The notes under the pieces were generated by a model that worked only from the letters and a program-made list of their open reading frames with translations, was not told where the DNA came from and did no database searches. DNA of 41,228 bases, taken from contig CACXSA010000006.1 in the NCBI GenBank assembly GCA_902770195.1, forward strand, positions 1-41,228. Direction: 5' to 3'. The position numbers and the translations under genes are program-made. Shown here one piece after another: positions 18,352 to 27,592 of the stretch. Within the stretch, counting starts at the first letter, position 1, and every line of letters starts with the position of its first letter. This DNA comes from an uncultured Prevotellaceae bacterium. GTDB lineage: Bacteria; Bacteroidota; Bacteroidia; Bacteroidales; Bacteroidaceae.

Positions 18352-18390
18352 GAGCGACACGGTTGTGAAACCCTGTCGCTCCTCATTTTT
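18352..18390 (+). terminator. Hairpin terminator between ampG and the repeat region
   Basis: GAGCGACA (18352-18359) pairs with TGTCGCTC (18374-18381), extended inward by CGG/CCC. A T-rich tract follows on the plus strand (CTCATTTTTATATTT). The polarity favours ending a plus-strand transcript, although the convergent ampG gene (minus) also ends here and may use the hairpin. Confidence 0.6.
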
Positions 18391-18408
18391 ATATTTCTTA
18401 CATTAAGC

Positions 18409-19692
18409 TTATTCTATTACCTCTTCTTCCTTTTTCTTGCCAAACTCCGGATCAATCTTCAAGAACCAAGTGACAACATATGTCAACGAACATGCTGCCA
18501 CCACAATGAGGAAGAATGCCTGATAACCCACCGACTCCTGCAAGGCACCAGCAAACAATCCTGGAATCATCATCGACAAGGCCATGAAAGCAGTACAGAG
18601 CGCATAGTGCGATGTCTTATGTTCTCCCTGACTATAATATATAAGGTATAGCATATAGGCAGAGAAGCCAAAGCCATAGCCAAACTGCTCGATGAAGACA
18701 CATACGTTGATAACCAACAGACTGCTAGGCAGTGCATAAGAGAGATAGACATATACCAAGTCGGGCAAGGTGATAGCCATCACCATTGGCCACAGCCAGC
18801 GCTTCAAGCCGTCGCGACTGGCAACAATACCACCCAGGATGCCGCCCAATGTAAGTCCGATGACACCCACCGTTCCTTGCACCAATCCGTATTCACCATC
18901 GCTCAGTCCCAAGCCACCATTGCTTCCCAGGTCAACAAGGAACAAGGCTGATACCTTGGCCAACAATCCCTCTGGCATGCGATAGAACAGCATGAAGCAG
19001 ATGCCTGCCCACACCTGTGGTTTCTGGAAAAAGGTAACGACGGTCTGTTTAAACTCAAGGATAATACCCTGTACGCTACGCTGCTGTTTGTCACCATCCT
19101 CCGAAGGTTTGGGGAGTGCCCAGCTATGGTACAGCCACAAGGCAATAAAGAGTCCCGCCATAAGATAGAACACAAGGCTCCATGAATAGCGGACATTGCG
19201 TGTCAGCACCTGCAAAGCACCAGCTAATCCCACCAAAAGACCGGAGGAGAAAATGGTAGCAATGCGGTAGAAAGTGGAGCGGATACCCACAAAATAGGCT
19301 TGCTCATGCTGATCAAGTCCTAGCATATAGAAACCATCAGCTGCAATATCGTGCGTAGCACTGCTGAAGGCCATCAACCAAAAGAAACAGAGAGAACCCT
19401 GCAACCACCAAGGGCCGGGAATAGTGAAGCCAACACCTGCCAATGCCGCACCAATCAAAAGCTGCATGGTGATAATCCACCACCGTTTCGACTTCATCAT
19501 ATCCACAAAAGGACTCCACAAGGGTTTGATGACCCAAGGCAGATAGAGCCATGAGGTATAAAGGGTAATATCGGTATTGGACAATCCAAGACGCTTATAC
19601 ATAATGAGCGAGATTGTCATCACCGCCACATAAGGAACACCCTCGGCAAAATAGAGTGTGGGTACCCAAGCCCACGGATTACGATTTTTCAT
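18409..19692 (-). CDS. AmpG-like MFS permease (muropeptide transporter family)
   Basis: The 427-residue protein is an MFS carrier with about 12 membrane segments. The N-terminus matches AmpG-type permeases: FAEGVPYVAVMTISLIMYKRLGLSNTDITLYTSWLYLPWVIKPLWSP, read here as successive motifs, and later ATHDIAADGFYML. AmpG imports GlcNAc-anhydroMurNAc peptides for wall recycling. The gene starts 3 bp after the SpoIID fusion gene and shares its promoter, which supports a role in wall metabolism. It is shorter than E. coli AmpG (491). A related family transports other substrates, so the solute is inferred. Confidence 0.82.
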   Translation of the reverse strand: MKNRNPWAWVPTLYFAEGVPYVAVMTISLIMYKRLGLSNTDITLYTSWLYLPWVIKPLWSPFVDMMKSKRWWIITMQLLIGAALAGVGFTIPGPWWLQGSLCFFWLMAFSSATHDIAADGFYMLGLDQHEQAYFVGIRSTFYRIATIFSSGLLVGLAGALQVLTRNVRYSWSLVFYLMAGLFIALWLYHSWALPKPSEDGDKQQRSVQGIILEFKQTVVTFFQKPQVWAGICFMLFYRMPEGLLAKVSALFLVDLGSNGGLGLSDGEYGLVQGTVGVIGLTLGGILGGIVASRDGLKRWLWPMVMAITLPDLVYVYLSYALPSSLLVINVCVFIEQFGYGFGFSAYMLYLIYYSQGEHKTSHYALCTAFMALSMMIPGLFAGALQESVGYQAFFLIVVAACSLTYVVTWFLKIDPEFGKKKEEEVIE

Positions 19693-19695
19693 ATT

Positions 19696-22600
19696 TTAAT
19701 AGATACGTTTAATTTCCGCATTACGGTAATAATGGAGTAATATCTGGTCGTACTTATAGCCCTGCTGACCCATCACGGCCGCTCCTATCTGACAGAGGCC
19801 GACACCGTGGCCCCAGCCCTTACCATGCAACCGGAAGCCATTTTCCGTCTTCTCCACATCGAAAGCCGAGCTATATAGATGACTTTCGCTGAGCGCACGG
19901 CGAATCTCCAGTTCCTTGCCAATGGTGAAGGTTTTCTTGGTGCCCACAATCTTCAGTTTCCATATACGACCACTCTTTCCTCGTTCTAAGGGAATCAGGT
20001 CAGTAATCTCTCCGAAATCGTCTTTCAGTTTCTCACGTATCAGATTGGAAATCTCGTCCGTAGTGTATTCCACTGTCCAGCGATAGAAGTCATAGGTCTC
20101 CTGGTCATAGTCGTTCAACACCTGAGCCAATACTTCCTTGTCATTGGTATTACAGAAAGGATCTTCCACGGAAATGAGATAGGGTTTCGGAGTGTCCTCC
20201 CAGCAATACTGGAATTCCTCCGTCACACCACCACAGCACTTTGAGAAACGGGCATCGCATATCTCGTCACCATAACAGAGAATCTGTCCGCGGGTTGCCT
20301 TCAATGCCTCCTCGACAGACGCACTGGTTTGTTTGGTAATGCCTTGATAACGCTGACAATGGTCATCTGCACACACATCAAAGATAGTATGGTCTTCGCG
20401 GTCATACCAACGAATCAGCTCATCATCCTTCTTGACAAACGAGAAGAAACCGTTCTTTTGTTCCTGATTCTCTACCCTACGACGCATCTGTGCCAACAGC
20501 CATGAACGGGAAATCACAGCATGGGCTTTCAGCAGTTCAACACCAGCTGTTGCTTTCATCTCGCTGCTGATGACACTGGCCAGGTACTGCTCTACTGGCA
20601 ATTCGTTGATAGCTGTTATCTTGTCAGCCTCAACCACCAGTTTCAGTGTACCCAGGAATACCTGCGTCTCCTTGCGTTCCCAATGGAAATCAATGCCAAT
20701 GGTTACGTCATATAACGAGAATGAAGCATCAGGCTGCTGCGGCATAAACGTCAACTCACGATACTGGTTGCCATTCCACAGAATGCCTCCTTCCGAGAAT
20801 TCCACCTTCTGCTCGCCTTCTATCTGCTCACCCTTTGCCATATAAGGGGCATTCAGCGAGAAATGAATTTTCTGGCCACTGACAATACCAACCGCCACAC
20901 TAGGCTCTTCTTTCAGCATGACTGAAGGTTCCTTATATTTCGAATGTTTCAGCTTCTCCACCACTTGTTCCATCTGTTCATCTGTCAAGGAAACCTCCTG
21001 ATAAATAGCTGTTACCACCTCAGGAGTAAGCCTACGGAAGTCCTCCTCACGAGGAGTGATGATGAGTCCTCCCATATCGACAGCACCCGGGCTAATGATG
21101 TATTGGGCATCACCCTCAGCAGTATAACAGTCGGGACGGTGTTTCTTTCTAGGTAACACCACGGTGATGAGTTCTTCGCCTGTAGTCCATGAGATGATGT
21201 TCATCATAGGCTCTGTCTGATCGGGAGCAGGAGGCAGACAGTGATATAGCTGCTTGAAGAGGCGTTCGCTGATGTCAGCACTATGACTCTTGATAACCAG
21301 TGCAGCAGCTGGATATTCTGCTAATTGCCAAATACCTTCTTCCTCATCTTTCTTGAACACTTCCACGAGGTTGCGACTCAGTCGCTGCCAAGAACGCTGT
21401 AGGGGCAACACGCCACTTTTCACTGCTTGCAGATGGGCATGATCTGGTGCCGACGCGCCACAGTGGGGACCATTGTATAATAAGGTAAGGTCGCTATTCT
21501 TCTGAGCAAGGCGCAGCAATTCTCCAATCATGGGCAGGATACGCTGTGGCTGGTGTTTCAGTGTAGGCAACGTAAAGTGCACTGGCAAGATAGGGAACGG
21601 ATTAACCAACAACTCATAACGCCCGTCTATAATGCGATGCATCTGTTCCACAGGACGATTTTTTGCACATAGGAAACAGGGGCGTTCAGCTATAGACTTG
21701 GCATCAATTTTTGCGCCAGTGGAACGGATACGGGCTGGATTGAACTGAGCCTCCATCTCGAATGTATCAGTAACCAGTTCTTTGGTTTCAACACGTTCCA
21801 AATCACGATAACGCTGACGTACCTCATCCCATGTTTGCAGTTGGCGATTAAAGAATCGCATGACGGGTGAATCACCCATCGTGTCACTCCTGCCCTGTGC
21901 CATGCGCTGACGAGCATGTAACTCCATCGTACGCAGACGATCCTTATATAAGTTGTTAGCATTAATCTTATCCACCGAAAGGGCTGCATCCGAATTGCCT
22001 CCCCAACGTCTGCACAGATAAAGTTCCGAATAGATGCGACCGATGCGGTAATGACGCGAGAACATCAATCCCAGAGCATAGTCCTCTCCATACGAGGTGT
22101 TAGGAAACTGCACCTGACGGAGCAGGGGTGTAAAGAACGCTCTTGGAGCACCTAACCCATTGATACGCAATGCGTTGTTGGGTCCGTTCTCGTCAGTCCA
22201 TTCTTTATGGTCAATGAGTCCTGGAGGCAGCGTATTCAAGTCAAAGTCGCACATACGGTAAGAACCTATCACCATAGCCGCTTTCTGCTTGTAGAAAGCA
22301 TCAACGATACTCTGCAATGTCTTTGGCGATGAATACAGGTCGTCAGAATCCAGTTGCACGGCAAAACGTCCGCAGGCGGAACTATTGATAGCCATATTCC
22401 AGCACCCTCCAATTCCCAAGTCGTAACGTTCCGGTATCAGGACTACAAGTTGTGAATGGAGAGCGGAGAGTTGGGTGAGAATCTCAGAAGTACCGTCTGT
22501 AGAATGGTTGTCCACCACTATGACATTGTATTTAAAGCTGCACTTCTGCGACAAGGCACTTTCCACGGCATCCTTCACCGTCTTGACACGATTGAACACG

Positions 22601-23367
22601 GGGATGACCACAGAAGCTTCCACCTCAAACTCTTGCTCGTTGAAGTCAACAGTACGATACTGGTTAGGGTCTATCAACGCCTTCACCTCACGCAGATGAG
22701 CCGTACAGGCTTGTTCCATCTCTATCTGCACTTCACGATTGCGAGGATTGACATAGTCAAACTGCTTCACTCCCGAGGCGCGAAGATCTGTTTCCTCCTC
22801 GGTATAAAGATATTCATTAAGATGAAGAATTTGTCCCTCACGACTCAAGAACAATCGCAAGTCGTAGAGACCTGCAAACTGATAGGTGCGCTCGTGCTCC
22901 ATCGTGGCATACTTATGCAACAGCGAAGCACGTACCAGCCAGATGCTGCCAAAGTCAAAGTCATCACGCAGAGAACCTTCCTGATAGTCGATAACGGGGT
23001 GGGCCTTGCGATCTCCTTGTTCTACGGTATAGCGGTCGCTATAGACCATCGCTGCATGCTCGTCACCAGCCACCAACAGCAAACGCTCTAACATATTGCT
23101 GCCCAAGGTCATAGGTTGCGCTTTCAAACACAGCAGGGCATAACGGCCAATGGTCAGTTCGGCCACCTTCATCACAAACTCACTGCTGCTCAGATTGTCT
23201 GTAACCACGAAGGTGCAGTCTTGAGGGGCCACACTCTCTTTCGCCAGTTCTTCACTTACCAACAAAAAAATATGCCTGACGGAGTTGCTGCGCCTCAACT
23301 GCTCAATGGCAGGCTCAACCTCGGCTAGCGTCCTACAGGCTATAAAGCAATCTGTTTTCTGTCTCAT
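19696..23367 (-). CDS. Three-part fusion: glycosyltransferase family 2, HIT-like DUF4922, SpoIID/LytB domain
   Basis: This 1223-residue protein has no signal peptide. Residues 1-200 look like a degenerate GT-A domain. Residues 248-460 are a GT2 domain with [18 protein letters not shown] and the metal motif QLDSDD (338-343). Residues about 540-760 match DUF4922, a HIT-superfamily domain with CFLC and H643-A-H-L-Q647. Residues about 900-1215 form a SpoIID/LytB domain ([39 protein letters not shown]), known in Firmicutes as an amidase enhancer or glycan lytic factor. The overall role is unknown; the operon with ampG points to wall-sugar chemistry. The missing signal peptide is odd for SpoIID. 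Confidence 0.82.
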   Translation of the reverse strand: MRQKTDCFIACRTLAEVEPAIEQLRRSNSVRHIFLLVSEELAKESVAPQDCTFVVTDNLSSSEFVMKVAELTIGRYALLCLKAQPMTLGSNMLERLLLVAGDEHAAMVYSDRYTVEQGDRKAHPVIDYQEGSLRDDFDFGSIWLVRASLLHKYATMEHERTYQFAGLYDLRLFLSREGQILHLNEYLYTEEETDLRASGVKQFDYVNPRNREVQIEMEQACTAHLREVKALIDPNQYRTVDFNEQEFEVEASVVIPVFNRVKTVKDAVESALSQKCSFKYNVIVVDNHSTDGTSEILTQLSALHSQLVVLIPERYDLGIGGCWNMAINSSACGRFAVQLDSDDLYSSPKTLQSIVDAFYKQKAAMVIGSYRMCDFDLNTLPPGLIDHKEWTDENGPNNALRINGLGAPRAFFTPLLRQVQFPNTSYGEDYALGLMFSRHYRIGRIYSELYLCRRWGGNSDAALSVDKINANNLYKDRLRTMELHARQRMAQGRSDTMGDSPVMRFFNRQLQTWDEVRQRYRDLERVETKELVTDTFEMEAQFNPARIRSTGAKIDAKSIAERPCFLCAKNRPVEQMHRIIDGRYELLVNPFPILPVHFTLPTLKHQPQRILPMIGELLRLAQKNSDLTLLYNGPHCGASAPDHAHLQAVKSGVLPLQRSWQRLSRNLVEVFKKDEEEGIWQLAEYPAAALVIKSHSADISERLFKQLYHCLPPAPDQTEPMMNIISWTTGEELITVVLPRKKHRPDCYTAEGDAQYIISPGAVDMGGLIITPREEDFRRLTPEVVTAIYQEVSLTDEQMEQVVEKLKHSKYKEPSVMLKEEPSVAVGIVSGQKIHFSLNAPYMAKGEQIEGEQKVEFSEGGILWNGNQYRELTFMPQQPDASFSLYDVTIGIDFHWERKETQVFLGTLKLVVEADKITAINELPVEQYLASVISSEMKATAGVELLKAHAVISRSWLLAQMRRRVENQEQKNGFFSFVKKDDELIRWYDREDHTIFDVCADDHCQRYQGITKQTSASVEEALKATRGQILCYGDEICDARFSKCCGGVTEEFQYCWEDTPKPYLISVEDPFCNTNDKEVLAQVLNDYDQETYDFYRWTVEYTTDEISNLIREKLKDDFGEITDLIPLERGKSGRIWKLKIVGTKKTFTIGKELEIRRALSESHLYSSAFDVEKTENGFRLHGKGWGHGVGLCQIGAAVMGQQGYKYDQILLHYYRNAEIKRIY

Positions 23368-23394
23368 TATTCGGTGTTAATTCATAATTAGGTG

Positions 23395-23425
23395 CAAAGA
23401 TAATCATTTTACGGAATATCTGCAA
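23395..23425 (-). promoter_or_regulatory. Promoter of the fusion gene-ampG operon
   Basis: On the minus strand TATCTTTG (23395-23402) is preceded, after 20 bp, by TTG (23423-23425). It is divergent from the rlmN promoter. Confidence 0.7.
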
Positions 23426-23453
23426 AAAAACAAGGAAATAACTCAAATTATTT

Positions 23454-23485
23454 TTTGGTATTTTACTCGCTTATTCGTACCTTTG
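23454..23485 (+). promoter_or_regulatory. rlmN promoter (probably leaderless)
   Basis: TTTG (23454-23457) and TACCTTTG (23478-23485) have a 20-bp spacer. The ATG begins at 23490, only 4 bases past the -7 element, so transcription should start at or next to the start codon. Confidence 0.72.
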
Positions 23486-23489
23486 CACC

Positions 23490-24551
23490 ATGATACCACA
23501 AAAGAAACGACTTTTGGGGCTGACACCGATGGAGTTGAAAGCTATCATCGGTAGTCTTGGTATGCCTGCCTTCACAGCCAGACAGATAGCTCAGTGGCTC
23601 TATGCCAAGCATGTGAAAAGCATTGACGAGATGACCAATCTCTCAAAACAGAATCGCGCTCTGTTGGCTGAACAATATGAGGTTGGCATCATGCCACCTA
23701 TAGACTGTCAGCGAAGCAAGGACGGAACTATCAAGTATCTCTTCCCCGTTTGCTGTTGTGATACGGCGACAAACGAGTCCGAGAGTTTCGTAGAAACGGT
23801 CTTCATCCCAGATAAAGACCGTGCAACGCTCTGCGTATCCTGCCAAGTAGGCTGTAAGATGAACTGTCTGTTCTGTCAGACGGGCAAACAGGGATGGCAC
23901 GGCAACCTGACTGTTGCCGATATCCTGAACCAGCTGATGGCACTACCTGAGTTTGACCAACTGACCAACATCGTCTTTATGGGACAAGGTGAACCTATGG
24001 ACAATCTCGATGCCGTATTGAAAGCTTGCGAGGTGATAACAGCCGACTGGGGCATGGCATGGAGTCCCAAGCGCATCACCGTCAGTTCTGTAGGGGTTCG
24101 CAATAAGTTGAAGCGATTCTTGGATGAGAGCGATTGCCATATTGCCATTTCCATGCACTCCCCACTCCATGAACAGCGTCTGCAGCTGATGCCTGCCGAG
24201 AAAGCCATGCCATTGGAAGAGACGATTGCATTGCTGAAACAGTATGACTTTACACACCAGCGACGCTGCTCGTTTGAGTATATCTGCTTTGGCGGACTGA
24301 ACGATTCACCCATGTATGCTCGCGAGATTGCCAAACTCCTGGATGGACTGGAATGTCGTGTGAACCTGATACGCTTCCACGAGATACCCCATGTAAACCT
24401 GCCGGCTTCTGACGAAAACCGTATGGAAGCACTGCGCGACTATCTGACCCATCACGGCATCACAACCACTATACGGGCCTCGCGCGGACAAGACATCTTC
24501 GCTGCCTGCGGACTGCTGTCAACAGCCCACAAAACCCATCAGTCCCATTAG
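23490..24551 (+). CDS. rlmN: Dual-specificity rRNA/tRNA adenine-C2 methyltransferase
   Basis: RlmN is a radical-SAM enzyme that methylates C2 of A2503 in 23S rRNA and A37 in some tRNAs. The 353-residue protein has the radical-SAM cluster C122-x3-C126-x2-C129 in GCKMNCLFC. Further family motifs are GQGEPMDN, the SVGV and SMHSP segments, and the C-terminal SRGQDIFAACG with the mechanistic cysteine. The very C-terminus (KTHQSH) is encoded by a 9-bp tandem repeat that continues past the stop. The start is fixed by the promoter four bases upstream. pdxA follows 39 bp downstream without a new promoter. Confidence 0.95.
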   Translation: MIPQKKRLLGLTPMELKAIIGSLGMPAFTARQIAQWLYAKHVKSIDEMTNLSKQNRALLAEQYEVGIMPPIDCQRSKDGTIKYLFPVCCCDTATNESESFVETVFIPDKDRATLCVSCQVGCKMNCLFCQTGKQGWHGNLTVADILNQLMALPEFDQLTNIVFMGQGEPMDNLDAVLKACEVITADWGMAWSPKRITVSSVGVRNKLKRFLDESDCHIAISMHSPLHEQRLQLMPAEKAMPLEETIALLKQYDFTHQRRCSFEYICFGGLNDSPMYAREIAKLLDGLECRVNLIRFHEIPHVNLPASDENRMEALRDYLTHHGITTTIRASRGQDIFAACGLLSTAHKTHQSH

Positions 24552-24576
24552 TCCCATAAGACCCATAAGACCCATC
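24532..24576 (+). repeat. Five 9-bp tandem repeats across the rlmN stop codon
   Basis: Units of the form AGNCCCATN (AAACCCATC, AGTCCCATT, AGTCCCATA, AGACCCATA, AGACCCATC) run head to tail. The first two and part of the third encode the end of RlmN and its TAG stop; the rest fill the gap to pdxA. Confidence 0.8.
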
Positions 24577-24590
24577 AAAATTACAACAAT

Positions 24591-25763
24591 ATGGAACAAG
24601 AAAGAAAAATTCGTGTAGCTATCACGCAAGGAGATACCAACGGTGTCGGCTACGAGGTTATTCTGAAAGTCTTCTCAGACCCCAATATCCTCGAGCTTTG
24701 CACACCGATTATCTATGGCTCACCCAAAGTAGCCTCATACCACCGTAAGGCACTCAACCTGGAGGTACCATTTACTATCATCCATCATGCTGAGGAAGCC
24801 CGTCATGGGAGTTTGAACTTGCTGGCATGTCAGGACGACGACATCCAGGTGGAACTGGGGCATCCTTCACAGGAAGCAGGAGCTGCAGCCTTGAAAGCCC
24901 TCGATAGGGCCATGACTGATTTCCGCAGCAACCTATATGATGTGCTGGTAACTGCTCCTATCAACAAGGCAACCATCCAAAGTCCCGGCTTTCATTTCCC
25001 TGGCCATACGGAATATATCGAAACCAGTGTGGGAGATGGTCAGAAGGCACTGATGATTCTGATGAATGAAACGCTACGCGTAGCACTGGTAACCACCCAT
25101 CTGCCCGTCAAGGAGATAGCCAAAGCCATCACCAAAGAGAGCATCATTGAGAAGGCCACCATTTTCCATCAGGCATTGAAGCGCGACTTCCGCATCTCCA
25201 ATCCCCGCATTGCCGTACTATCACTGAATCCGCATGCCGGCGACGACGGCTTGCTAGGTTCTGAAGAAAAGGACATCATTCTGCCAGCTATCGAGGAACT
25301 GGCCGACAAGGGTATTCAGGCTTTCGGTCCCTATGCCGCTGATGGCTTCTTCGGCTCTGGCGCCTATGACCATTTCGATGGCGTTTTGGCGATGTATCAT
25401 GATCAGGGATTGGCCCCATTCAAGACCATTGCTTTGGAAAGTGGCGTCAACTATACCGCAGGACTGCCCATCGTACGCACCTCACCAGACCACGGCACAG
25501 CTTACGACATAGCAGGCAAGGGCATAGCCGACGAGAACTCTATGCGACAAGCCATCTTTACAGCCATCGACGTGTTCCGCAATCGTCAGTTCTACGACGA
25601 GCCTTTGAAGAACCCGCTGCCCAAGCTGTTCCATGAGAAGCGAGAGGATGGCGAGAAAGCCCGCTTTGCCCGTCCGAAGGATATCTTCAAAAGAGAGAAG
25701 GAGGCTCCCGAAAACGAGCACAAAGAACACCATGCTGACAAGAAAACACCAACAGAAAGTTAA
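24591..25763 (+). CDS. pdxA: 4-hydroxythreonine-4-phosphate dehydrogenase
   Basis: PdxA oxidises 4-phosphohydroxy-L-threonine in the DXP-independent arm feeding PdxJ in pyridoxal phosphate synthesis. The 390-residue protein shows the family pattern: ITQGDTNGVGYEVILK at the N-terminus, APINKATI, the metal-binding PGHTEYIE, LSLNPHAGDDG and AMYHDQGLAPFK with GTAYDIAGKG. It is 40-60 residues longer than E. coli PdxA (329); most of the excess is a charged C-terminal tail (KREKEAPENEHKEHHADKK) that looks unstructured. Probably co-transcribed with rlmN. Confidence 0.94.
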   Translation: MEQERKIRVAITQGDTNGVGYEVILKVFSDPNILELCTPIIYGSPKVASYHRKALNLEVPFTIIHHAEEARHGSLNLLACQDDDIQVELGHPSQEAGAAALKALDRAMTDFRSNLYDVLVTAPINKATIQSPGFHFPGHTEYIETSVGDGQKALMILMNETLRVALVTTHLPVKEIAKAITKESIIEKATIFHQALKRDFRISNPRIAVLSLNPHAGDDGLLGSEEKDIILPAIEELADKGIQAFGPYAADGFFGSGAYDHFDGVLAMYHDQGLAPFKTIALESGVNYTAGLPIVRTSPDHGTAYDIAGKGIADENSMRQAIFTAIDVFRNRQFYDEPLKNPLPKLFHEKREDGEKARFARPKDIFKREKEAPENEHKEHHADKKTPTES

Positions 25764-25802
25764 ATTTCTGCCAATGTATGCCATAATGTCAGATTTTCTT
25801 TG

Positions 25803-25810
25803 TACCTTTG
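25803..25810 (+). promoter_or_regulatory. -7 element of the sigma-54 activator gene
   Basis: TACCTTTG ends 9 bp before the ATG at 25820, giving a 5' leader of only a few bases. A TTTTC/ATG-rich region lies where a -33 element would be, so that part is weak. Confidence 0.6.
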
Positions 25811-25819
25811 CCCGCTAAA

Positions 25820-27055
25820 ATGAAGACATCCGAACTGCAGGACATTAAATTGCGTTACAATATCGTAGGAAACTGCGAGGCATTGAACAACGCCATCGAC
25901 GTCGCACTGAAAGTGGCGCCGATAGACCTTAGTGTGCTCATTGTCGGAGAAAGCGGTGTGGGTAAGGACATTCTGCCGCGTGTCATACACGACAACTCAC
26001 CCCGCCGTCGTGAGAAGTACTTCGCCATCAACTGCGGAGCCATTCCCGAAGGCACTATCGACAGCGAACTCTTTGGTCATGTAAAAGGCTCCTTCACAGG
26101 AGCTATCAATGACTCGCTGGGCTATTTCGGGGCTGCCAACAAGGGTACTCTCTTCCTCGACGAGGTAGGCGAACTGCCTATGGCTACCCAAGCCCGACTG
26201 CTTCGTGTCTTGGAGAACGGAGAATACATTCCGGTAGGTGCTACCGAGGTACGCAAGACTGATGTACGTGTAGTGGCAGCCACTAATGTCAACATCCAGA
26301 AAGCCATCAGCGAAGGACGCTTCCGTGAAGACCTCTACTACCGTCTGAACCAGGTACAGATACAGATGCCTCCATTGCGCGATCGTGGCGAGGACATCAT
26401 ACTCCTGTTCCGGCTCTTTGCCCTGCAGATGGCAGAGAAATACCGGATGGACAAGGTTGTGCTCACGGACGAAGCCAAGCTGATGCTTATGCGTTATAAG
26501 TGGCCAGGAAATATCCGCCAGCTCAAAAGCGTCACCGAGCAACTTTCCGTGCTCAGTGCCGAACGGCAGATTACTCCGAAAATCCTGTCGCAATTCATTC
26601 CGCAAGACCAGGAGAGCACCCAGCTGGCCACCATCCACACAGAGAGCGAGCGTAGCTTTGAGAACGAGCGTGAGATACTTTACAAAATACTCTTTGAGCT
26701 ACGTTCCAATGTCAACGACATGCGTCGTGAGATCAGTACACTCAAAAAACAGATAGAAGACAAGGGTGACGATCGCCCTTCCGCTTCTTTGGCTGCCACC
26801 CAGCTGGCTCCCACAAATTTCTCACCTCTTACCTCTCATCTCTCACCTCTCACCGAGGATGCCGTTGCCGAGGAATACATTGAACCGGAGAACGAACCGG
26901 AGAACCTCAACGTCAGCGAGTGGAGCCGTCAGGCCTTGGAAAAAGCATTAGAACGAAACGGTGGCAATCGTAAGAAAGCTGCTCAGGAAATGGGCATTAG
27001 CGACCGCACACTTTACAGAAGACTGAAACAATATGGACTCGATAAAGATAAATAA
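25820..27055 (+). CDS. Sigma-54-dependent transcriptional activator (AAA+ and Fis-type HTH), no receiver domain
   Basis: The 411-residue protein starts almost directly with the AAA+ domain: Walker A GESGVGKD (43-50), GSFTGA loop that contacts sigma-54 (90-95) and Walker B LFLDEV (111-116). A C-terminal Fis-type HTH follows (NRKKAAQEMGISDRTLYRRL). There is no N-terminal receiver, GAF or PAS domain, so activity must be set by level or by a partner. A linker (about 330-375) includes FSPLTSHLSPLTEDA, encoded by a CTCACCTCTTACC-type simple repeat found elsewhere in intergenic DNA. The ATG at 25820 is used because an upstream TTG overlaps the -7 element. It overlaps lptE by 23 bp. Confidence 0.92.
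   Translation: MKTSELQDIKLRYNIVGNCEALNNAIDVALKVAPIDLSVLIVGESGVGKDILPRVIHDNSPRRREKYFAINCGAIPEGTIDSELFGHVKGSFTGAINDSLGYFGAANKGTLFLDEVGELPMATQARLLRVLENGEYIPVGATEVRKTDVRVVAATNVNIQKAISEGRFREDLYYRLNQVQIQMPPLRDRGEDIILLFRLFALQMAEKYRMDKVVLTDEAKLMLMRYKWPGNIRQLKSVTEQLSVLSAERQITPKILSQFIPQDQESTQLATIHTESERSFENEREILYKILFELRSNVNDMRREISTLKKQIEDKGDDRPSASLAATQLAPTNFSPLTSHLSPLTEDAVAEEYIEPENEPENLNVSEWSRQALEKALERNGGNRKKAAQEMGISDRTLYRRLKQYGLDKDK
26818..26854 (+). repeat. Pyrimidine simple repeat inside the sigma-54 activator gene
   Basis: CTCACCTCTTACCTCTCATC and continuing CTCACCTCTCACC is the reverse complement of the GAGGTGAGAGGT type tract at 4824-4852. It keeps the reading frame and encodes part of a linker. 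Confidence 0.7.
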
Positions 27056-27557
27056 CCTTCGCCTCTGCTTGTGTTTCGCAGTCACCCTGCTACTCGCATC
27101 CTGCTCCGTAAGCTATAAGTTCAACGGAGCCAGTATCGATTATACAAAGACTAAAACCATTCAAATCACCGATTTCCCCGTTCGTTCCGCTTACGTTTGG
27201 GGACCTATGGGAAATTTGTTCAATACAGCCTTGAAGGATCAGTTCGCCAACCACACCCGACTCAGTCAGGTACGTCGTAACGGCGATCTCAAGATAGAAG
27301 GTGAAATCACCCAGTACCAGCAGCGCAACAAATCCGTCAGCGCAGAAGGCTACTCAGCACAAACCGAACTCTCCATGACTGTTAATGTGCGATTCACCAA
27401 CAATGTAAACCACTCTGAGGACTTTGAACGTCAGTTCACAGCCACCAGCACCTACGAGACCACCCAGTCGCTTAACAGCGTACAGGAAGAACTGGTTACC
27501 CAGATGTGCAAGGAGCTTAGCGATCAGATATTCAATGCCACAGTAGCAAACTGGTAG
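27033..27557 (+). CDS. LptE-like lipoprotein of the LPS transport outer-membrane complex
   Basis: The 174-residue protein has a signal peptide with lipobox LLASC (Cys at about residue 24) and the short post-Cys segment SVSYKFNGASIDYTKTKTIQI typical of Bacteroidota LptE. LptE plugs the LptD barrel and helps deliver LPS to the cell surface. Expected length is about 165-175. The first 23 bp overlap the 3' end of the sigma-54 activator gene in another frame. That arrangement suggests co-expression and matches the order seen in related genomes as far as I recall. Confidence 0.83.
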   Translation: MDSIKINNLRLCLCFAVTLLLASCSVSYKFNGASIDYTKTKTIQITDFPVRSAYVWGPMGNLFNTALKDQFANHTRLSQVRRNGDLKIEGEITQYQQRNKSVSAEGYSAQTELSMTVNVRFTNNVNHSEDFERQFTATSTYETTQSLNSVQEELVTQMCKELSDQIFNATVANW

Positions 27558-27592
27558 GAGTTGGAACAGTGAAGATAGTAAATAAAAGAAGT

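Noticed and set aside
22456-23091. 211-residue plus-strand reading frame
   Set aside because: It is antisense to the glycosyltransferase part of the fusion gene and has no family character, promoter or start signal.
25997-26638. 213-residue minus-strand reading frame
   Set aside because: It is a shadow of the AAA+ domain of the sigma-54 activator.
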